From: Cymbidium sinense
Lineage: Eukaryota > Streptophyta > Magnoliopsida > Asparagales > Orchidaceae
Reading direction: 5' to 3'
Length of the DNA: 64,000 nt
NCBI GenBank assembly: GCA_021442155.1
Contig: CM038214.1
Span: 312,387,001 to 312,451,000, forward strand
A model generated the notes under the pieces. The model was not told where the DNA came from, did not search any database, and saw nothing but the letters and a program-made list of their open reading frames with translations. Made by a program: the position numbers and the translations under genes. Numbering within the stretch: position 1 is the first letter of the stretch; every line of letters begins with the position of its first letter. This document shows, piece by piece, positions 11,201-24,551 of the stretch.

Positions 11201-12337
11201 ATAAACTAAAAATTAAAAAAACTAAATAAACATAAACATATTAGTTTACTAAATTTAAGAAAAATAAAAAATATAAAAAAAAAACTAAAAATAATCTTAA
11301 CCATAAAACTAACCCTAAACCCTAAACCCCAAAACTCTAAACCTTAAAACCTAAACCCTAAACCCTAATCCCAAAAACACAACCCTAACCACTGGACCCT
11401 AAACATACAAACCTAAACCATAAACAACAAATGCCAAAACTGCTAAACCACAAAACCTAAAAAAAACCTAAACTAAATAAACCTAAAAATAAAAAAAAAT
11501 AAAAAACCTAAACAAAATAAAATAAAATATATTAAAAACCTAAACTAAAAAATAAACCTAAACCTAAACCTAAAAATGAAAAAAAAATTAAAAATTAAAA
11601 ACTAAATTAAAAGAAAATAAATAAAAACTTAAATTAAACTAAAAAGATAGAATAAACATCAAAATAAAAAACCTAAATAAAATAAAACCTAAGCCAAAAA
11701 TAAAAATAAAATAAATCTAAAAAAATTAAAATAAAAATTAAATAAAAAACTAAACCTAATATATAAACCTAAAAATAAAACCTAAAAAAAACCTAAACCA
11801 TATAATAAACAAAATAAAATAAACCTATTCCTAAACTAAAATAAATAAAACCTAAACTTAAACCTAAAATAAAAAGTAAACCTAAAATAAAATAAAATAA
11901 AATAAAATAAACTAAAATAAACCTAAACCTAAACTAAAAAATAAAATCAAAAAATAAACCTAAAATAAAAACCTACAACCTAAACCTAAAAATAAAAAAT
12001 AAAAAGCTAAACCTAAAAAATAAAATAAAAATAAAGATAAATTAAAAAATAAATATAAACCTATATCTGAAAAAACTAAAATTAAAAACCTAAACTAAAA
12101 TAAATAAACATAAAATAAATAAACTAAATTCAATAAAAATAAAAATGATAAAGAAATAAAAATATAAAATAAACTAACTAAACTAAATAACCCCAAACCC
12201 TAAACCCTAAACCCTAAACCTTAAACATTAAATCCTAAACCCTAAACCCTAAAACTAACTTCAAACCCTAAACAAACCTTAAACCCTAAACAAACCTTAA
12301 AGCCTAACTCCTAAACCCTAAACATTAAACACTAAAG
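8224..12337. repeat. Telomere-like satellite, several higher-order units
   Basis: Landmark copies near 8322, 9122, 10255 and 11240 divide this stretch into units of about 0.8-1.1 kb. Each unit has a CCCTAAA-rich block, then a segment like AACCTAAACTAAATAAAACC, then A-rich CCTAAA/AAATAAA filler. The F/L/Y/G-rich minus-strand ORF at 9705-9944 is low-complexity translation of this filler. No gene is seen. Confidence 0.88.
9135..9430. other. C-rich drift segment within the satellite
   Basis: Here the telomere-like phase is replaced by C-rich words (CCACCCACC, GGCCCCAGCC, CCAGGCCC) without clear 7-mer periodicity, though it still sits where a CCCTAAA block is expected after the landmark. It could be strongly diverged satellite, or a consensus/basecalling error in a telomeric repeat. 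It contains no ORF of interest. Confidence 0.5.
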
Positions 12338-12625
12338 AATGGGCAGAACCTTGACGATAAGAACATCACCATCAACCAGGCTCATTCTAGATCTGGCGGT
12401 GAAGGCGAAGGTGGAGGTGACAATTATTGCAGTAGTGGTTGGGGATCTGGAGTTGCTAACGGATATGGAGGTGGTGGTCGGAGCAGTGGTGGTTATGGAG
12501 GTGGGACGAATGACGGAGGTTATAGCCATGGTGGTGGTGGAGGGAGAGATCGGGGATATGATGATCAGACCTGAGAGGTAGGGGTGGCTCGATGGGGCTG
12601 GAGAAAGAATAATTGATCGATACTT
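12338..12625 (+). pseudogene. GR-RBP last-exon fragment, module 1
   Basis: From AATGGGC the plus strand reads NGQNLDDKNITINQAHSRSG. This matches the C-terminal edge of the plant glycine-rich RNA-binding protein RRM (…NGQ.LDGR.ITVNEAQSR). A Gly-rich tail with GYGGGG, GGYGGG and GGGGGRDRGYD follows, with a stop at 12572-12574. The 79-codon frame is open, but there is no start codon in frame, no RNP1/RNP2 and no upstream exon, because satellite begins directly before it. Family members bind RNA through the missing part of the RRM. The 3' UTR seen in other modules is cut off after about 50 bp. The open frames at 12339-12581 (+) and 12332-12655 (-) are out-of-frame shadows. Confidence 0.82.
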
Positions 12626-14067
12626 ATGAAAATAAACATAAACATAAACATACACCTAAAAAATAAACTAAAATAAAAAACCTAAACTAAAATAAATAAA
12701 CTTAAAATTAATAAATTAAACTTAATAAAAAAATCAACCTAAATAAAAAAAAACTAAAATAAATAAAAAATAAACTAAATAAACTATTTAAAACTAAACC
12801 TACCAGTTTACTTAATTTAAAAAAAAAACTCTAAACCCTAAACCTACAACCATAAACCCTAAAATTCCTAAACCCTAAACCCTAAACCCTAAAAACCCTA
12901 AAACCTAAAGCCTAAACACTAAACCCTAAAAACCCAATCCTAAACTAAAACCATAAACCCTCAAATAAAGCTTCAAAACTAAAGCCCAACTAAACCTAAA
13001 CCCTAAACCCTAAACCGTAAATCTTGCATCCTAAAAACCTAAAAACCTAAGCATAAACAAAATAAAACTTAAAAATAAAATAAATTAAAAAACCAAGAAT
13101 AAAAGCTAAACTTAAATCTAAAAATAAAATAAAATAAAAACATAAAAAAAACTAAAATAAAATAAATAAAAACCTAAACAAAACTAAAAAATAAAAAATC
13201 TAAATAAAATAAATCTAAAATAATATAAAATAAAAACTAAAAATAAAATAATCCTAAAATAATATAAAATAAAAACTAAATAAAAAACTAAACCAAAAAA
13301 TAAACCAAAAAATAAATAATATATAAAACTTAAACCCTAAACTAAAAGAAACATTAACTTAAAATAAAAATAAAATAAAAAATAAAATAAATTAAACCTA
13401 AACTAAAATAAAGTAAACTAAAATAAAATTAGCTAAACTAAACCTAAAATAAATAATAATAAACTAAAATAAACCAAACCTAAACTAAAATTAAACCTAA
13501 AAATAAACCAAAAATAAATACCTAAAACCTAAACCTAAAAAAATAAAATAAAATCCTAAACCTAAACCTAAAAATAAAAAATAAAACCTAAAACCAAAAA
13601 ATAAAATAAAAATAAAACTCAAGTAAAAAATAAACCTAAACCTAAAAAATAAATAAAAATAAAATACATAAACTAAAATAAAAAGCTTAAAATAAATAAA
13701 CTAAACTAAATAAAATAAAAAATAAACATAAATAAAAATAAATAAAAAATAAACTCAAATAAATAGAAAATACCCTAAATAAACTAAATAAACCTAAACC
13801 TACTGGTTTACTTAATTTTAAAAAAAACCCTAAAACCTAAATCATAAACCCTAAACATTAAACCTTAAACCCTAAAATTAACCATAAAACCAAAACCCTA
13901 AACTTATTACCCAAAACCTACAACCCTAAACCCTAAACCATAAAACCCAAAACTCTAAACCCTAAAACCTACAACCCTAAACCCTAAACCCTAAACCCTA
14001 AACCTCAAACCTTAAACCTTAAACCCTTAACCTAAACTAACCCTAAACCCTAAACCCTAAACCTTGA
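12626..14067. repeat. Telomere-like satellite up to the retroelement block
   Basis: Landmarks occur near 12804 and 13801. CCCTAAA-rich blocks lie at about 12830-13030 and 13825-14067, with A-rich filler between. The satellite ends sharply near 14068, where non-satellite DNA begins. Confidence 0.87.
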
Positions 14068-16990
14068 ATAAAGATGTCATTAGGAGTAGATATAAATAAT
14101 GACCTAATCCTATCATAGTTATGGTATCTAAAGAAAATGTCTTCAAGTGACTTTCCCCTGACTATTAGAGATTTGAATACCCTAACCCTAAATTATAATA
14201 TAATGCAATATATTTATGGTGAAATATTTTTATACATTCCTACCTTCATCTATCCCCTTCTTTCAGAAAAGAGAATAAATGAAAGCAGAAATATATAAAA
14301 ATACACCTTTAGTTGGGGCCCACGTAGATCAGATGTTCTTGAGGGTGGTACAACATTGAAAAGTGATGTACAATCTTGAAAGATAGAAGTCACCACCATA
14401 CAACGGACCTAATTACATCAACAAGGACTCCTAAGGATAATGGGTCTGCATATGTACGAAAGATTCTTCTCCTACTTACATGAAAAAGTGAAGTAAGGTT
14501 TACTTTAAACCAGGTTCATTAAGTTTCATACAGGGGCAAGCCCCCATAGTTAAATACATCCTAAGGAATAAGATAACTTAAGAATACTCTCGATTAAGGT
14601 AAATGATCTTTATCTTCAAAGATTTTAATAGTTAGGACTATCAATCAATTAGCTTATTTTGGAAGATCAAATGGGATTGATCAAAGAGGGGGGAGTTATT
14701 ATCGATGCCAAATGAAGATAAGTAGGAGATGCCCACGATGCTAGGAAACCTAATGACCATCTCAAACTATCCTATGGTTGGGCTTTATATTTTTGAAATT
14801 GATTTAATTTATTTGAGTTGAATTTTTCATTAGAAATTTAGGGCTTATGATTCCATAACACAAGATTATGGAAATGTCTTAGAGGTGAGGATTTATGCTT
14901 ATGGCCCACAAAGGAGAGAAGAAATCTCAAAACCTAAATATAGAGAGTTTTGGTGATGGCCAAAAGCACAACCTAAACTTAAGGAAAAAATGGGTATTTA
15001 GTTTGCCTCCACAAGAAAGGACAAACAACCCGACTGCTTGGACATATAACTGTCTGGGGGTGGCTACCAACTAACTCCTCCTACGGTTTTAAATTCATGT
15101 AGGCAAGTCATATTCTTTATGCAAGATAGCTAGGCAATTATTTATTTAGAAAGAGACTAAGTCCTTAAGCTTACTCCCTAAAGAGACTAGATCATTTAAG
15201 TTATGCTTCAAATGACCCAAATATATTGCAATTTAGATTTCATTTTATTTTTATTTTTTTGACAATCATTTTTACTCAAAATAATAGGATTCATATGTCT
15301 AATGCATGAAAAATGAGATTATTTGCCAAAATCAACGAGAAGGCAGGAGGTGTTTTTCCACCATGGCTCTCAATGGTCAAGCCAAGTTTCTCTGGAAAGG
15401 TGGAAACCCTCCAATGAAGAGTGAAAATAATATGCATTTGTGCATGATGTTATAAAAGAATTACTCATCCAGCTAAGGGGTTGTTAATTCTTTTATCTTA
15501 ATTTTTAGCCTAAGCTTTAGGTGAGGTTATGAGTTCTTTATTTTAGTTTTGAATTGTTATGTTTGGTAAAAGATTTATTTTTTTTTAAGAGCCTAATCCA
15601 CATCCAGGCCTTACATAAAGTAAGAAAGAAATTAGGAAAAGGATGCCACTTAATGTACAAGCTAAGCAAATCATCAATCAATTTATAAAGCCAATCGCAA
15701 AGAATAAGAGGCCATTGTGGTCAGGTACTACTGCACAAACTAAAAAACACATTGGGTGGATGAGTTCTACCCTTAAACAACCCAGATTACAAATGAATTA
15801 CATATAATTAAGCAAGGAACTCATTGTTATGGGGGCCTTCAAGCTTCATTTCTTCATTCCTTATTTCTTCCTTGGTTCCTTATTTTTGATGGTTGGAAGG
15901 TGGATGCTCCAAAGGCTCCACATGGAGCATATGATGAGATCTTATGACCAATTCTCATCCTAAATCCCATAACAATCACTCCAAAATCCTAATTGCAAAA
16001 ATTACATGAAAAGGAAAAGGAAATCTAGCTAACACCTGCAAAAACAAACCACACAAATCCTAAGCATGTAAATTCAACTTATCACCCCACACATGGGGGA
16101 CTAAGTCCACCTAGCCTATTGGATTATGCTTAAGGTTATAAGCACTTGCATAGAAAAAGCATTTATATTTTTATTTATTACAGCGCCCCTTAAGCACAAT
16201 CCCTTACAGAAAATAATGATTAGACTAAATCATCATATCATTCATTCTACGCATATACATCCTAACATCCAAACTAAAACATATATCACAAAACAAAAGA
16301 AAGCATCAAATAATGCACCGCCCTAACCTAAAGCTAAAAGTGGTGACTTAGCCTAAAGTGTGTGCTTTAGAAGTTTGTGTGGTATACTTAGCTATGGCTT
16401 TAAGATAGATTTTTCTAAGTATGAAGAATGTTCAACTTAGGGGAGGGTTTCATTTAAGTGATTTAGTTGTTTTGGGTTGATTTTATTTTATGTTTTGATT
16501 AGGTTCAAGTGAAATCTACAATTACTTACTAAGTTATAAGAGAGGGAAAGAGAAGAGAACTTCTCTTTCCATCCCAAACCTAAGTAATTTCTAAAGTGGA
16601 GTCATGTTTTAGTTTTGTTTGGTGAATATTTTAATTAAGTGTTTTAATTAATCCTAAGTTTAGATGAACTTTAAACAAGCTTATTCAAAAAGAAAGATAT
16701 TTTAAGATTAAATAAACTGAACTAAATTCACAAAACATACATCACTTCATTTCTTTCCCAACATGTATAACATGCAGATGATTGAGTCATAAACATATCT
16801 ATACATGTGAATGGGAATGTTTAGCACACTTTATTATGCATAATAAGTAATTCATTTAAGAAAATTTGGATGTTTATGATGCCTGATTTTTATTAAGTAG
16901 CAAAGGGATTTGTTATCCAACTTTCACATGCACATATGAATGTATGAAAGGCATAAGTGAGTATGACACCATTGTCAATTAGAGGTGTAA
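14068..16990. other. Unique AT-rich flank of the left long arm
   Basis: This is ordinary-complexity AT-rich DNA with no recognisable coding domain. The 66-codon ORF at 16126-16326 shows no family signature. It leads without a visible break into the left arm of the inverted pair. It may be the outer part of the same very long LTR, of which the right arm (ending at about 33610) has lost the equivalent. I see no clear TG terminus or target duplication at 14068. Confidence 0.5.
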
Positions 16991-19559
16991 GGTATAAGAC
17001 CTACTTAGGGCTACTTAAAGTCTCACAACCTTGGGGTTGTCTCGTCTAATATACCACTTTCCTTAAATACAAGCATATGTACAAAAGAAATGAATGGAAA
17101 AGAAAGAACGCAAAAGTTGGTGTTGGTTGATTTATTTTTGTTTATGTAATTTATATGTGCAAGCATAGGTATCCTTCTTAAGTGATGGTATAGGAATGAA
17201 TAGGATATGGAATTAGGCAAGTGTTAGGTTCTTTTCAAATGAGCCATACACCTTGCCAAATCCTATTCAAAACTATACTAAAAGAGAAGAGAAAGAAGAC
17301 CATAGCTAAGCACATCCTTATATTTTACTCACATGCAAATTTATAAATAAGATATAAGTGACACACTTTCAGTTTTGATAATTGATTCATATGTATTAAA
17401 AATAATTTGAATTTAATAGTGATAATAGCCACTCATATTCTTACTTTAGCCAACACATGCAATTTGACATAAAGGAAACATTTTCATTTTAAATTTGATT
17501 TTTGAAAGCATGGATGCATAAAACCATATGACACACATATTTATCATGTTGGGGAAGAACTAAAGCAATGAAAGCATGTAAACACATTCACTTTAATTAA
17601 ATCCTAAAGACAATCTTATGAAATAAGAAAGCTTAAAGTAAATCAAAGTTTATTTAATATGATTTTTGTTTGATTTTGAATTTGTTTAATTTTTAAAATG
17701 TGAATTAAGTTTGTTGTTCCTAACCCATTCCCACATGTGTTTTATATTTTTGTTCAATTTTTAGATGATTACATTCATTTTATATTTTGATTAGGCTAAG
17801 GTATGAATTAAGCATGTTAATTACCCCTTACCTACACCACCTTAGCATACTTAATCAAATAATTATGAGCTAATGAGATGATTTAAAACCTCACAAGGAA
17901 TTTAAATTTGTAATTCACCTAGGAAGTAAAGGGCATAATGCAATTTGGCTCATGATTAATGATTATTTAAGCTAAGGGGTTTAACTTAAGTAATTTCAAA
18001 ACACCCTTCACACATATGAGTTGAATTTTGATTTCCTCAATTGAACTTAGAATTTTGAGCACCTAAGCATCTACCCCAGGTATATGAATTAAGTTCTGGA
18101 AAGTTTTAGAATTTTAAGAAATTAATTAAGTGGGTAATTTATGAATTAGCCCTTAATTAAAAGAGGATTAAGAAAGAAAAGGGGATTTAAGGAATAACTT
18201 AGGGGAAATTCCCCAAAATTATTCTGTAAACCTCCTATTCACTAAAAGGACCTTAATAAACTTCAACAAAGGGTTAAACCATTATCCAAACCCTTAATTA
18301 ACCTTAATTATGTTAAGGGATAATTAGGAAATGAATTAGCAATTTCTCTAATTGAGACACCAATAAATCCCAAGAAAATTAGGGGAGGCAGAAGTCATCC
18401 TCCAAAATACTCTCAATAAGTTTGAGATTCATCAGTGGATTAATTAGGGACTAATTAGTAAATTAATATTTTCAATAAAACCCAAAATTAGAGAAAGCCA
18501 ATATTCAAAATCCATTAAAACCAATTTTAGAATATTCTAGATTGAATTATCTTTCAATGCAATTTACCGCATATTTTTTTGATTTTTCTTTAGAGAGATA
18601 TAAATTTTAGAAATTTAGAAGATTAATTAGAATTATAAATACCCTAATTAATTCCTTAATCTAATCGGCGTGCCACACTAGTAGTTAACTCAGATGCACT
18701 TTACATGCATCATCCTGTGAGTTGTCACTTAAATGTCATGTCGTAACACCGCATGGTGATAGCGCTATGCGCTTTAGCCTCAGTCGTTCGATCAAGGATC
18801 GAATAGCTAGGATTTAATCCATAATTTTAAAAGGATAAGATAGGATATAAAATAGGATTTAATCTAGGTATTCCATCCAAAATATGTGGATGGATGGCCA
18901 GAGATCATCCCTGGTCTTCTTTTAGGAATAATGGAGACCATCCACTTTCAAAGAGAAGATCTGAGCTTGATCGAGCTCGGATTGGGATGAAATCTTGCAC
19001 ACACCATCTAACCCTAATGGCAAGCACATCTAACGGTCAAAATTCTATGGGATCAAAATTTCTTCAACAAAGCTCCACACCACATTGAGTTTAGTGATAA
19101 AAAAATGTCATACCTCATCAGAGGTGATCACCGACGCTCGATTCTATTGGAGGAGCTTCATCTGGTTGAGATGAAGCTTTGTTAAAAGTTTTAGCTTTTG
19201 AGGTTGAGTGGATAGATTTATGGACCAACCCCTCCTTAGCTTCCTTAGGACTTTAGTCTAGGTGAATCCTCCTCGGCCTTTAGAGCTTGGGAAAGGGCTT
19301 GGGCAAGCTCGACATGACCCTCTGGTGGAGTGTGCAAAGTGAATTTGGTTGAGATTGAGTATCGAGAAAGTTGGCAAATCCTTGGAGCTCCCCTATTTTT
19401 GCTTAAGGAAATTGAGAATGGCCAATTCAAAATCCTTCTAGAGAGCTTAGGAACTCTTGCTAATGACTCCTAACACTCTCCCTTACTCAGTGGATTCAGG
19501 ATATTTTGGAATTGAAGTGAATTAGGGGGAATATATCTCCCACTTAGGCAATCGGACAG

Positions 19560-20900
19560 CTAAAACTTCACTTGCCATTTTGATCTAATTGACCTTAGGC
19601 AGTGGGTTGTTTGACCTATTAGAGGCTTGCACATGGTCAGTTTGGGCTAGAGAGTGGAATGGTAACTCCCCATGTTCTTCAAATTGAGTGGGAGCATGAT
19701 TCCCATGTGGCCAATTTGAGCCATGTGTTCAGTTTTGTCCTTGGGTCAAGTTGGGCTGACCCAAACCCATTGGGTTGGGTGCACCATCCTCCATAGGGTT
19801 TACTTGACCTATTAGAAAAGTATCAAGTAGGTATGAAGAGTAATTGGCCAAATTCCCCATGGATTTGACCCAAAAAATTGTTCTATGGCCTAGGGATAGA
19901 ATGGTCATTAGGCTGATTTCTGAATTTGGATTGGTTGTGTATGTTGATAAAATCGGTTTGGCTAAGTTTCATTGGATTTGGAGTTCATTTGGTATGGTTT
20001 GGCTCATGTTGCCCCATGTAGGTCAACTTTGGTCAAGTTGACCAATTGGTCAAATTGGATCAAACCAAGGGTTGGGTCAAGTTCATATCACCATTTAAAA
20101 TGTTTTGGTGGCTTTGGTTTGATTCAATTTGGTTTAAGTTTGAATTTGGATCATATGACTTCATTTAGGTCAAATGGGTCAAGTTGACCAATTTGACCCA
20201 TTTGACCTATTTGAGCTAGGTCATGGATAGGTTTAGGTTTTTTTACTCATATGAAATGGATTGGTATCTTTATTTCCAATCAATTTTGGTGAAGTTTGAA
20301 TTTGGCTCAACATGACCCTTTAGGTCACGTTAGGTTCAAGGTCAATTGGTCTAGGTTAGGTCTAGTTGGCCAATTGAGGCTTTGGTCAAGTTCAACAAGT
20401 GATTTGGAATGAACTTGACCCATTGGTATCTCTCAATTTGGCTTTGATCAAGTTTCGACACATATTGACTTTTTAGGTCAAGTTGGGTCAACTTGGGTCA
20501 AGTGGCCAATTGGGCTAGGTTAGGCTCAAATGTTGACTTGGTCAAGTTAAAACATTTATCATGAATGAACTTAGATCAATGGCTTCAATTAATTTGGCCT
20601 ATGGTGGATTTTGGCTATGTTGGGTTTCATTTTGGCTAAGTGTTGACTTGGTCAACCCTTAGGTTTGACTTGGTTTGACCCAATTTGATTGATTGATAAT
20701 CTCATGATGATTGTTGATCATGATGAGAGGCATAGGTGAGTTTGATTCAATCCAATTTGGTTAGGATTAGAATTTGGCTGATAAGGGAACTTTAGGTCAC
20801 TTTGAGTCAAGTGAGCCTAAGTGGGTCAAAGGGCTTGGTCAAAGCTTGATTTGAGTTTGACTGAACTTGTATATGGACTTATGATTGAAATATAAATCCA
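19560..20900. promoter_or_regulatory. Dense TTGACC / GGTCAA (W-box-like) cluster, left arm
   Basis: TTGAC-core words on both strands are packed here, at least ten between 20020 and 20220 alone (GGTCAAGTTGACC, GGGTCAAGTTGACC). TTGAC(C/T) is the core of the W-box bound by WRKY factors, which is often used in stress-responsive LTR promoters. The words may instead be the consensus of a decayed short tandem repeat; binding is not shown. Confidence 0.5.
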
Positions 20901-21174
20901 TTTGCAAGTGGTTTGAGGCCAAATGGTTTTTGATTCATTTGACAATTTCATATTCAAAGGAAGAACATGAATGGGATTTGAGTTTAATTTTTGGAATTGG
21001 TTTTGATTGTTGATTGAAGTTTGTATTTATAATTGGATTCATGATTGAAGGATTGATTGAATCATGAAGGAAAATCAAGAGTTTGGCTTGATTTGAAGTT
21101 GATTTGGCTAAGTTCAAGATCTTGACTTAAAAGGCTTAGGTTGGATTTTAATTTTTGAAATTGGTTTTGATTGT

Positions 21175-21680
21175 TTGAATTTATATTTCATTTATATATG
21201 TGAATATAAACGAGAATATAAATGGATCATGAGAAAATTTTATGAATTTAGAATGATTTGATCATGATCTAGGCTAAGTTCTTAAGAGAAGATTAAGGAA
21301 CTTAGAAAAGATTTTGAATTTTTGAATTTGAAAATTTGAATTCAGTTTGATTGATTTAAATTTATATTTCATTTATATATGTGAATATAGATGAGAATAT
21401 AAATGAGTTATGAGAAAATTTCAAGGATTTGAATTGATTTGATCATGATTTTGGATAAGTCCTCAAGAGGGAAATTAAAGGCTTAAAAATGATTTTGAAT
21501 TGGGAATTTGAATTTTGGATTTAGTTTGATTGATTTGAATTTATATTTCATTCATATATGTGAATGTAAATGAGAATATAAATGAGTTATGAGAAAATTT
21601 CATGAGTTTGGATTGGTTTGATCATGATTTAGACTAAGTCCTTATGACAAGACTAAGGACTTAAGAAAGATTTGGAATTA
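21175..21680. repeat. ~180-bp tandem repeat, three copies
   Basis: The phrase TTATATTTCATTTATATATG recurs at about 21181, 21362 and 21541. Each time it is followed by GAGAATATAAATGAGTTATGAG-like sequence and then TTTGATCATGAT, giving a period of about 180 bp. A comparable three-copy series (CCATGGACTTAGCC words at about 29371, 29549 and 29716) occurs in the right arm. Confidence 0.75.
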
Positions 21681-21684
21681 GGAA

Positions 21685-21736
21685 TTTCATTCATGGGTTT
21701 CAATCATGGGTTTCAATCATGGATTTCAATCATGTG
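21685..21736. repeat. 13-bp direct repeat, four units
   Basis: Four consecutive 13-mers of the form TTTCAATCATGGG, with one or two mismatches in the outer units, sit just after the ~180-bp tandem repeat. Confidence 0.8.
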
Positions 21737-22040
21737 GTATTGATTTGAGTTTGGAGAACATCAAATAAGATTGATTTGGAGTTTTACTTGAAAGAAGGAA
21801 GGTGAGGAGTTCAAGCTAAGGGTAGACAAATTTTCTTAACACCCATAAGGCATGACCTATTCATATGGCTAACTCTTTTAAGTCTCTAGGGTTAGGTTAA
21901 GTGTCCACCTAATCACAATATATGTCTTAAGACTAAGGATCCCTTAAAGTCTAAGAGGAGTCCTAGGTCTAGGATGGAGGGGTTGAGAGCTTATTTTAAA
22001 ATGAGGTCAACAAAGGGCCCCCAATAGGTGTGGTGTGACT

Positions 22041-22372
22041 GACAAGGAACACCGCACGTATTAGTGTTGACCGAAATGATCAACAATACCAAATGATCAC
22101 AAGCACTAACAGAGATGATCTACTCCTAACCCAAGGTGTGAAAAAATCTAGATATTAGTGCAATGTGGATCTACTTATGTCAAGGACATAAGAGAGGGAA
22201 AGAGGAACCCACTAGGGATAGTGTGTGAACCTTCCACTAGGGAAGCAAGTTCAAGTCATCCACAAGGTGATGATAAGTTTGATTTGATTTGAGTCTCACT
22301 AAGGAGAAATTTCCACTAGGGAAAAGGGTTGAATTTGTTTCAATTTCTAGATTTGAATTTTGAGATGGACCC
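22041..22372. other. Junction segment between left arm and copy B
   Basis: This is non-repetitive sequence after the end of recognisable arm homology (the GGTCAACAAAGGGCC region) and before copy B's noncoding repeats. It includes the near-duplicate phrases CCACTAGGGAAGC and CCACTAGGGAAAAGG. I find no primer-binding site, polypurine tract or coding domain in it. Confidence 0.45.
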
Positions 22373-24551
22373 TGTTGGTTTGCGATGGGTTGCCGGTAAA
22401 AAGGTGAGACCTAACTCAGATTTACCAATCCAAAAGTGTAGTCTACTAAACATATAGTAGGACTAGCCAACCAAAGGGCTGCCTTTCTGTATGCAGTAAT
22501 TATACTAGAAAGAAAGCGTAGTAGACTTACATCCTCTAAAGTAGGGACTAGTTGCTGGGGTAATCTATTGGCAAGGCAATAGATTGAGCCCAACTTAGGA
22601 CTGACTATTAAGTGAATGTCATTGGGGGACTTAGATCAACTCAAAGATAGTGAAGATTAATTTTAGTTTTAGATTTGTTTTGATGAGTTATGTTTATTTG
22701 TGATGGATCAAACTAAGAAGGAGCTTACATAAGCCTAAACCTATCTCATATTTACTGAACTAGATGTAGTAGCTTACCAACTGATGGGAGAGCTTTCTGA
22801 CCAAAGGAGTGCCTTTCAGTTTGAAATGATCAATTCAAGGGAAGAAAATTTGGGGACTCACATCTTCCACTATAAAAGATCACATGGGTGATCGGTTGCT
22901 TTTGGCAATAAATTGAACCTGATCTAGGGCTACCTATCGATTTGCGACAATCATGCTAGAAAGAATACATCATAGTCTTGCATCTTCCAAAGCGGAATGA
23001 CCGTCGGGGTAACTTGCTTATGGCAAAATAGATTGGACCTGACCTAAGGGCGACTATGGAGTGAGTAATGACTTGGGGAATTATCTCAACTCAGGTAGTC
23101 AAGCAATTTTTATAGGGTGTTCTGCTGACACTGCCATAAGAATAGGATGCTTATTTAAGAAAAGGGGCACTTTGGGGTCTTGAATTCCTAATTCACAAGA
23201 GAAAATTTTGTTTGTTTGTTTATCTTAGACCCTATTAGTTTACGAGGGATCAAACTTAGAAGGAGCTTATATCAGCCTAGACTTATCTCAGATTTGCTAA
23301 ATCACGAGAGAATCTGCACATCCGTTGAACAAATTCTCCAACCACAGGTGTGGTTATTGGGAAAGGGGTACTATCCAATCTAAGAGTAACCTAGGTAGTG
23401 TCTAAATAGAGTTGCAAAGGACTTGATCCAAATAGAGTGCCCGCAGGGGATAGGGCTACTAAGGGCTTAATCCAAAACCCTGAAGAAGATAACATGGCTA
23501 CTCATATATCTAATAGGTATTTGGTGGCCAACTCAAGGAGAAAGCGTAAGGACTCACATCTGCCAAGAGAGGTGTATCCATCAGGTGAGTCACTGTCAAC
23601 ATAGCAAACATCAACCAACCTAATGTGCCCGTCAGTTTGCAACAATCAGCCTAGGAAGAAAGCTCGGGGACTCACATCCTCCTATAGCAGAACTGATTGC
23701 TAGGATAGTCTGCCTTCAGCTTGACAGGTGCCATCCGACCTAGGGTGACAATTGAGTGAAAGCCACTGGGGTACTTATATCAACTCAAATGTAGTCAAGG
23801 GCAAAGGAGCCTCTGGGGGACTTATCCTAAACCTCAAATATACTCAAACTAGTTAGATCATGATGATTAGTTTAAGAAGAAAACTCGAGGACTCACATCT
23901 TGTTAAATAAAATCAACATGAGGTAGCTTCCTAACTAGGCAGTGAAGTCTACCATACTAATAAGGTGCTCATTGGTTTGCAATGATCAAGTTAGGAGGAA
24001 AGTACGGGGACTCACATCTTCCATATAAGTGATCACTGGGGTGACATACTAGCAAGGTAGCATGTAGACCCGACCTAGAGAAGCTAATGAGTGAGTGTCA
24101 TAGGGGGCTTCCTCCCAGATCAAAATAGCTCGAGATAAAAGATTTATGTTTGTTTTTGTGCAGATGTCAAAAGGAATAGGATGCCTTTTTGGGACTCCTA
24201 CACCTACCTTAAACATGTTAGGGGATTTGATGAAATTATGTCACGGATTAAAAATAGGATTCCCACTAAGAAAGGATGCCGCTCGAGTTCTTTTATATCT
24301 AACTTAGTTGTGCTAATCAAAATAGGATGACTCGCAGGTTCTCTTACACCTATTCTAATAGCGTCAGGAGATTGTGTTTATGTTGTGAAAGAGGGATAAC
24401 ATGTAACTGGGGGGCCCTTACACCTACCCTAAACACGTCATAGTGAATTTGCAAGACTAGCAAACAACGCTTTGAAAGAAGAGAAGATTTGATGAATGGA
24501 ATGAGATTTTTATTCTTTTTATTAACAATTGTTTTCAAACATGATTTTTTT
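22373..24551 (-). repeat. 3' noncoding repeat region of gypsy copy B
   Basis: This region downstream of the pol stop on the element strand has repeating units with phrases such as CAGTTTGCAA, GGAAGAAAGC..GGGGACTCACATC and GTGAGTG. It is collinear with 522-2030 of copy A but about 0.65 kb longer, owing to extra internal units. No ORF with a domain is seen; 22411-22593 and 24350-24538 are chance frames. Confidence 0.75.
24160..24460 (-). repeat. Short repeat expanded to about four units in copy B
   Basis: Units of roughly 60-90 bp contain GGATG…TCTTTACACCTA-like text ending in CCTTAAACATGTTAGGGG or CCCTAAACACGTCATAG. About four can be aligned here, whereas the matching place in copy A (about 1885-1945) has one. 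This is a copy-number difference within the Tat 3' noncoding region. Confidence 0.65.

Larger units (their letters stand above)
16991..22040 (+). repeat. Left arm of a long inverted repeat (LTR-like)
   Basis: This ~5-kb noncoding arm matches the reverse complement of 29021-33610 in the same order. Examples: GATAATAGCCAC near 17425 with the complement of ~33350; AATAAATCCCAAGAAAAT near 18362 with ~32450; AATTATGAGC near 17860 with ~32920; the GAGGTCAACA end near 22000 with ~29030. Identity is partial, with many substitutions and indels. It contains a TTGACC-rich segment and a ~180-bp tandem repeat, both also present in the other arm. It resembles a very long gypsy LTR/leader. ORFs such as 18894-19088 and 19844-20187 are chance. 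Confidence 0.75.

Noticed and set aside
12332..12655. Thr/Ser-rich minus ORF over GR-RBP module 1 (similar at 63621-63907)
   Set aside because: Antisense reading of Gly-codon repeats (GGT/GGA). The sense strand gives the recognisable GR-RBP tail.
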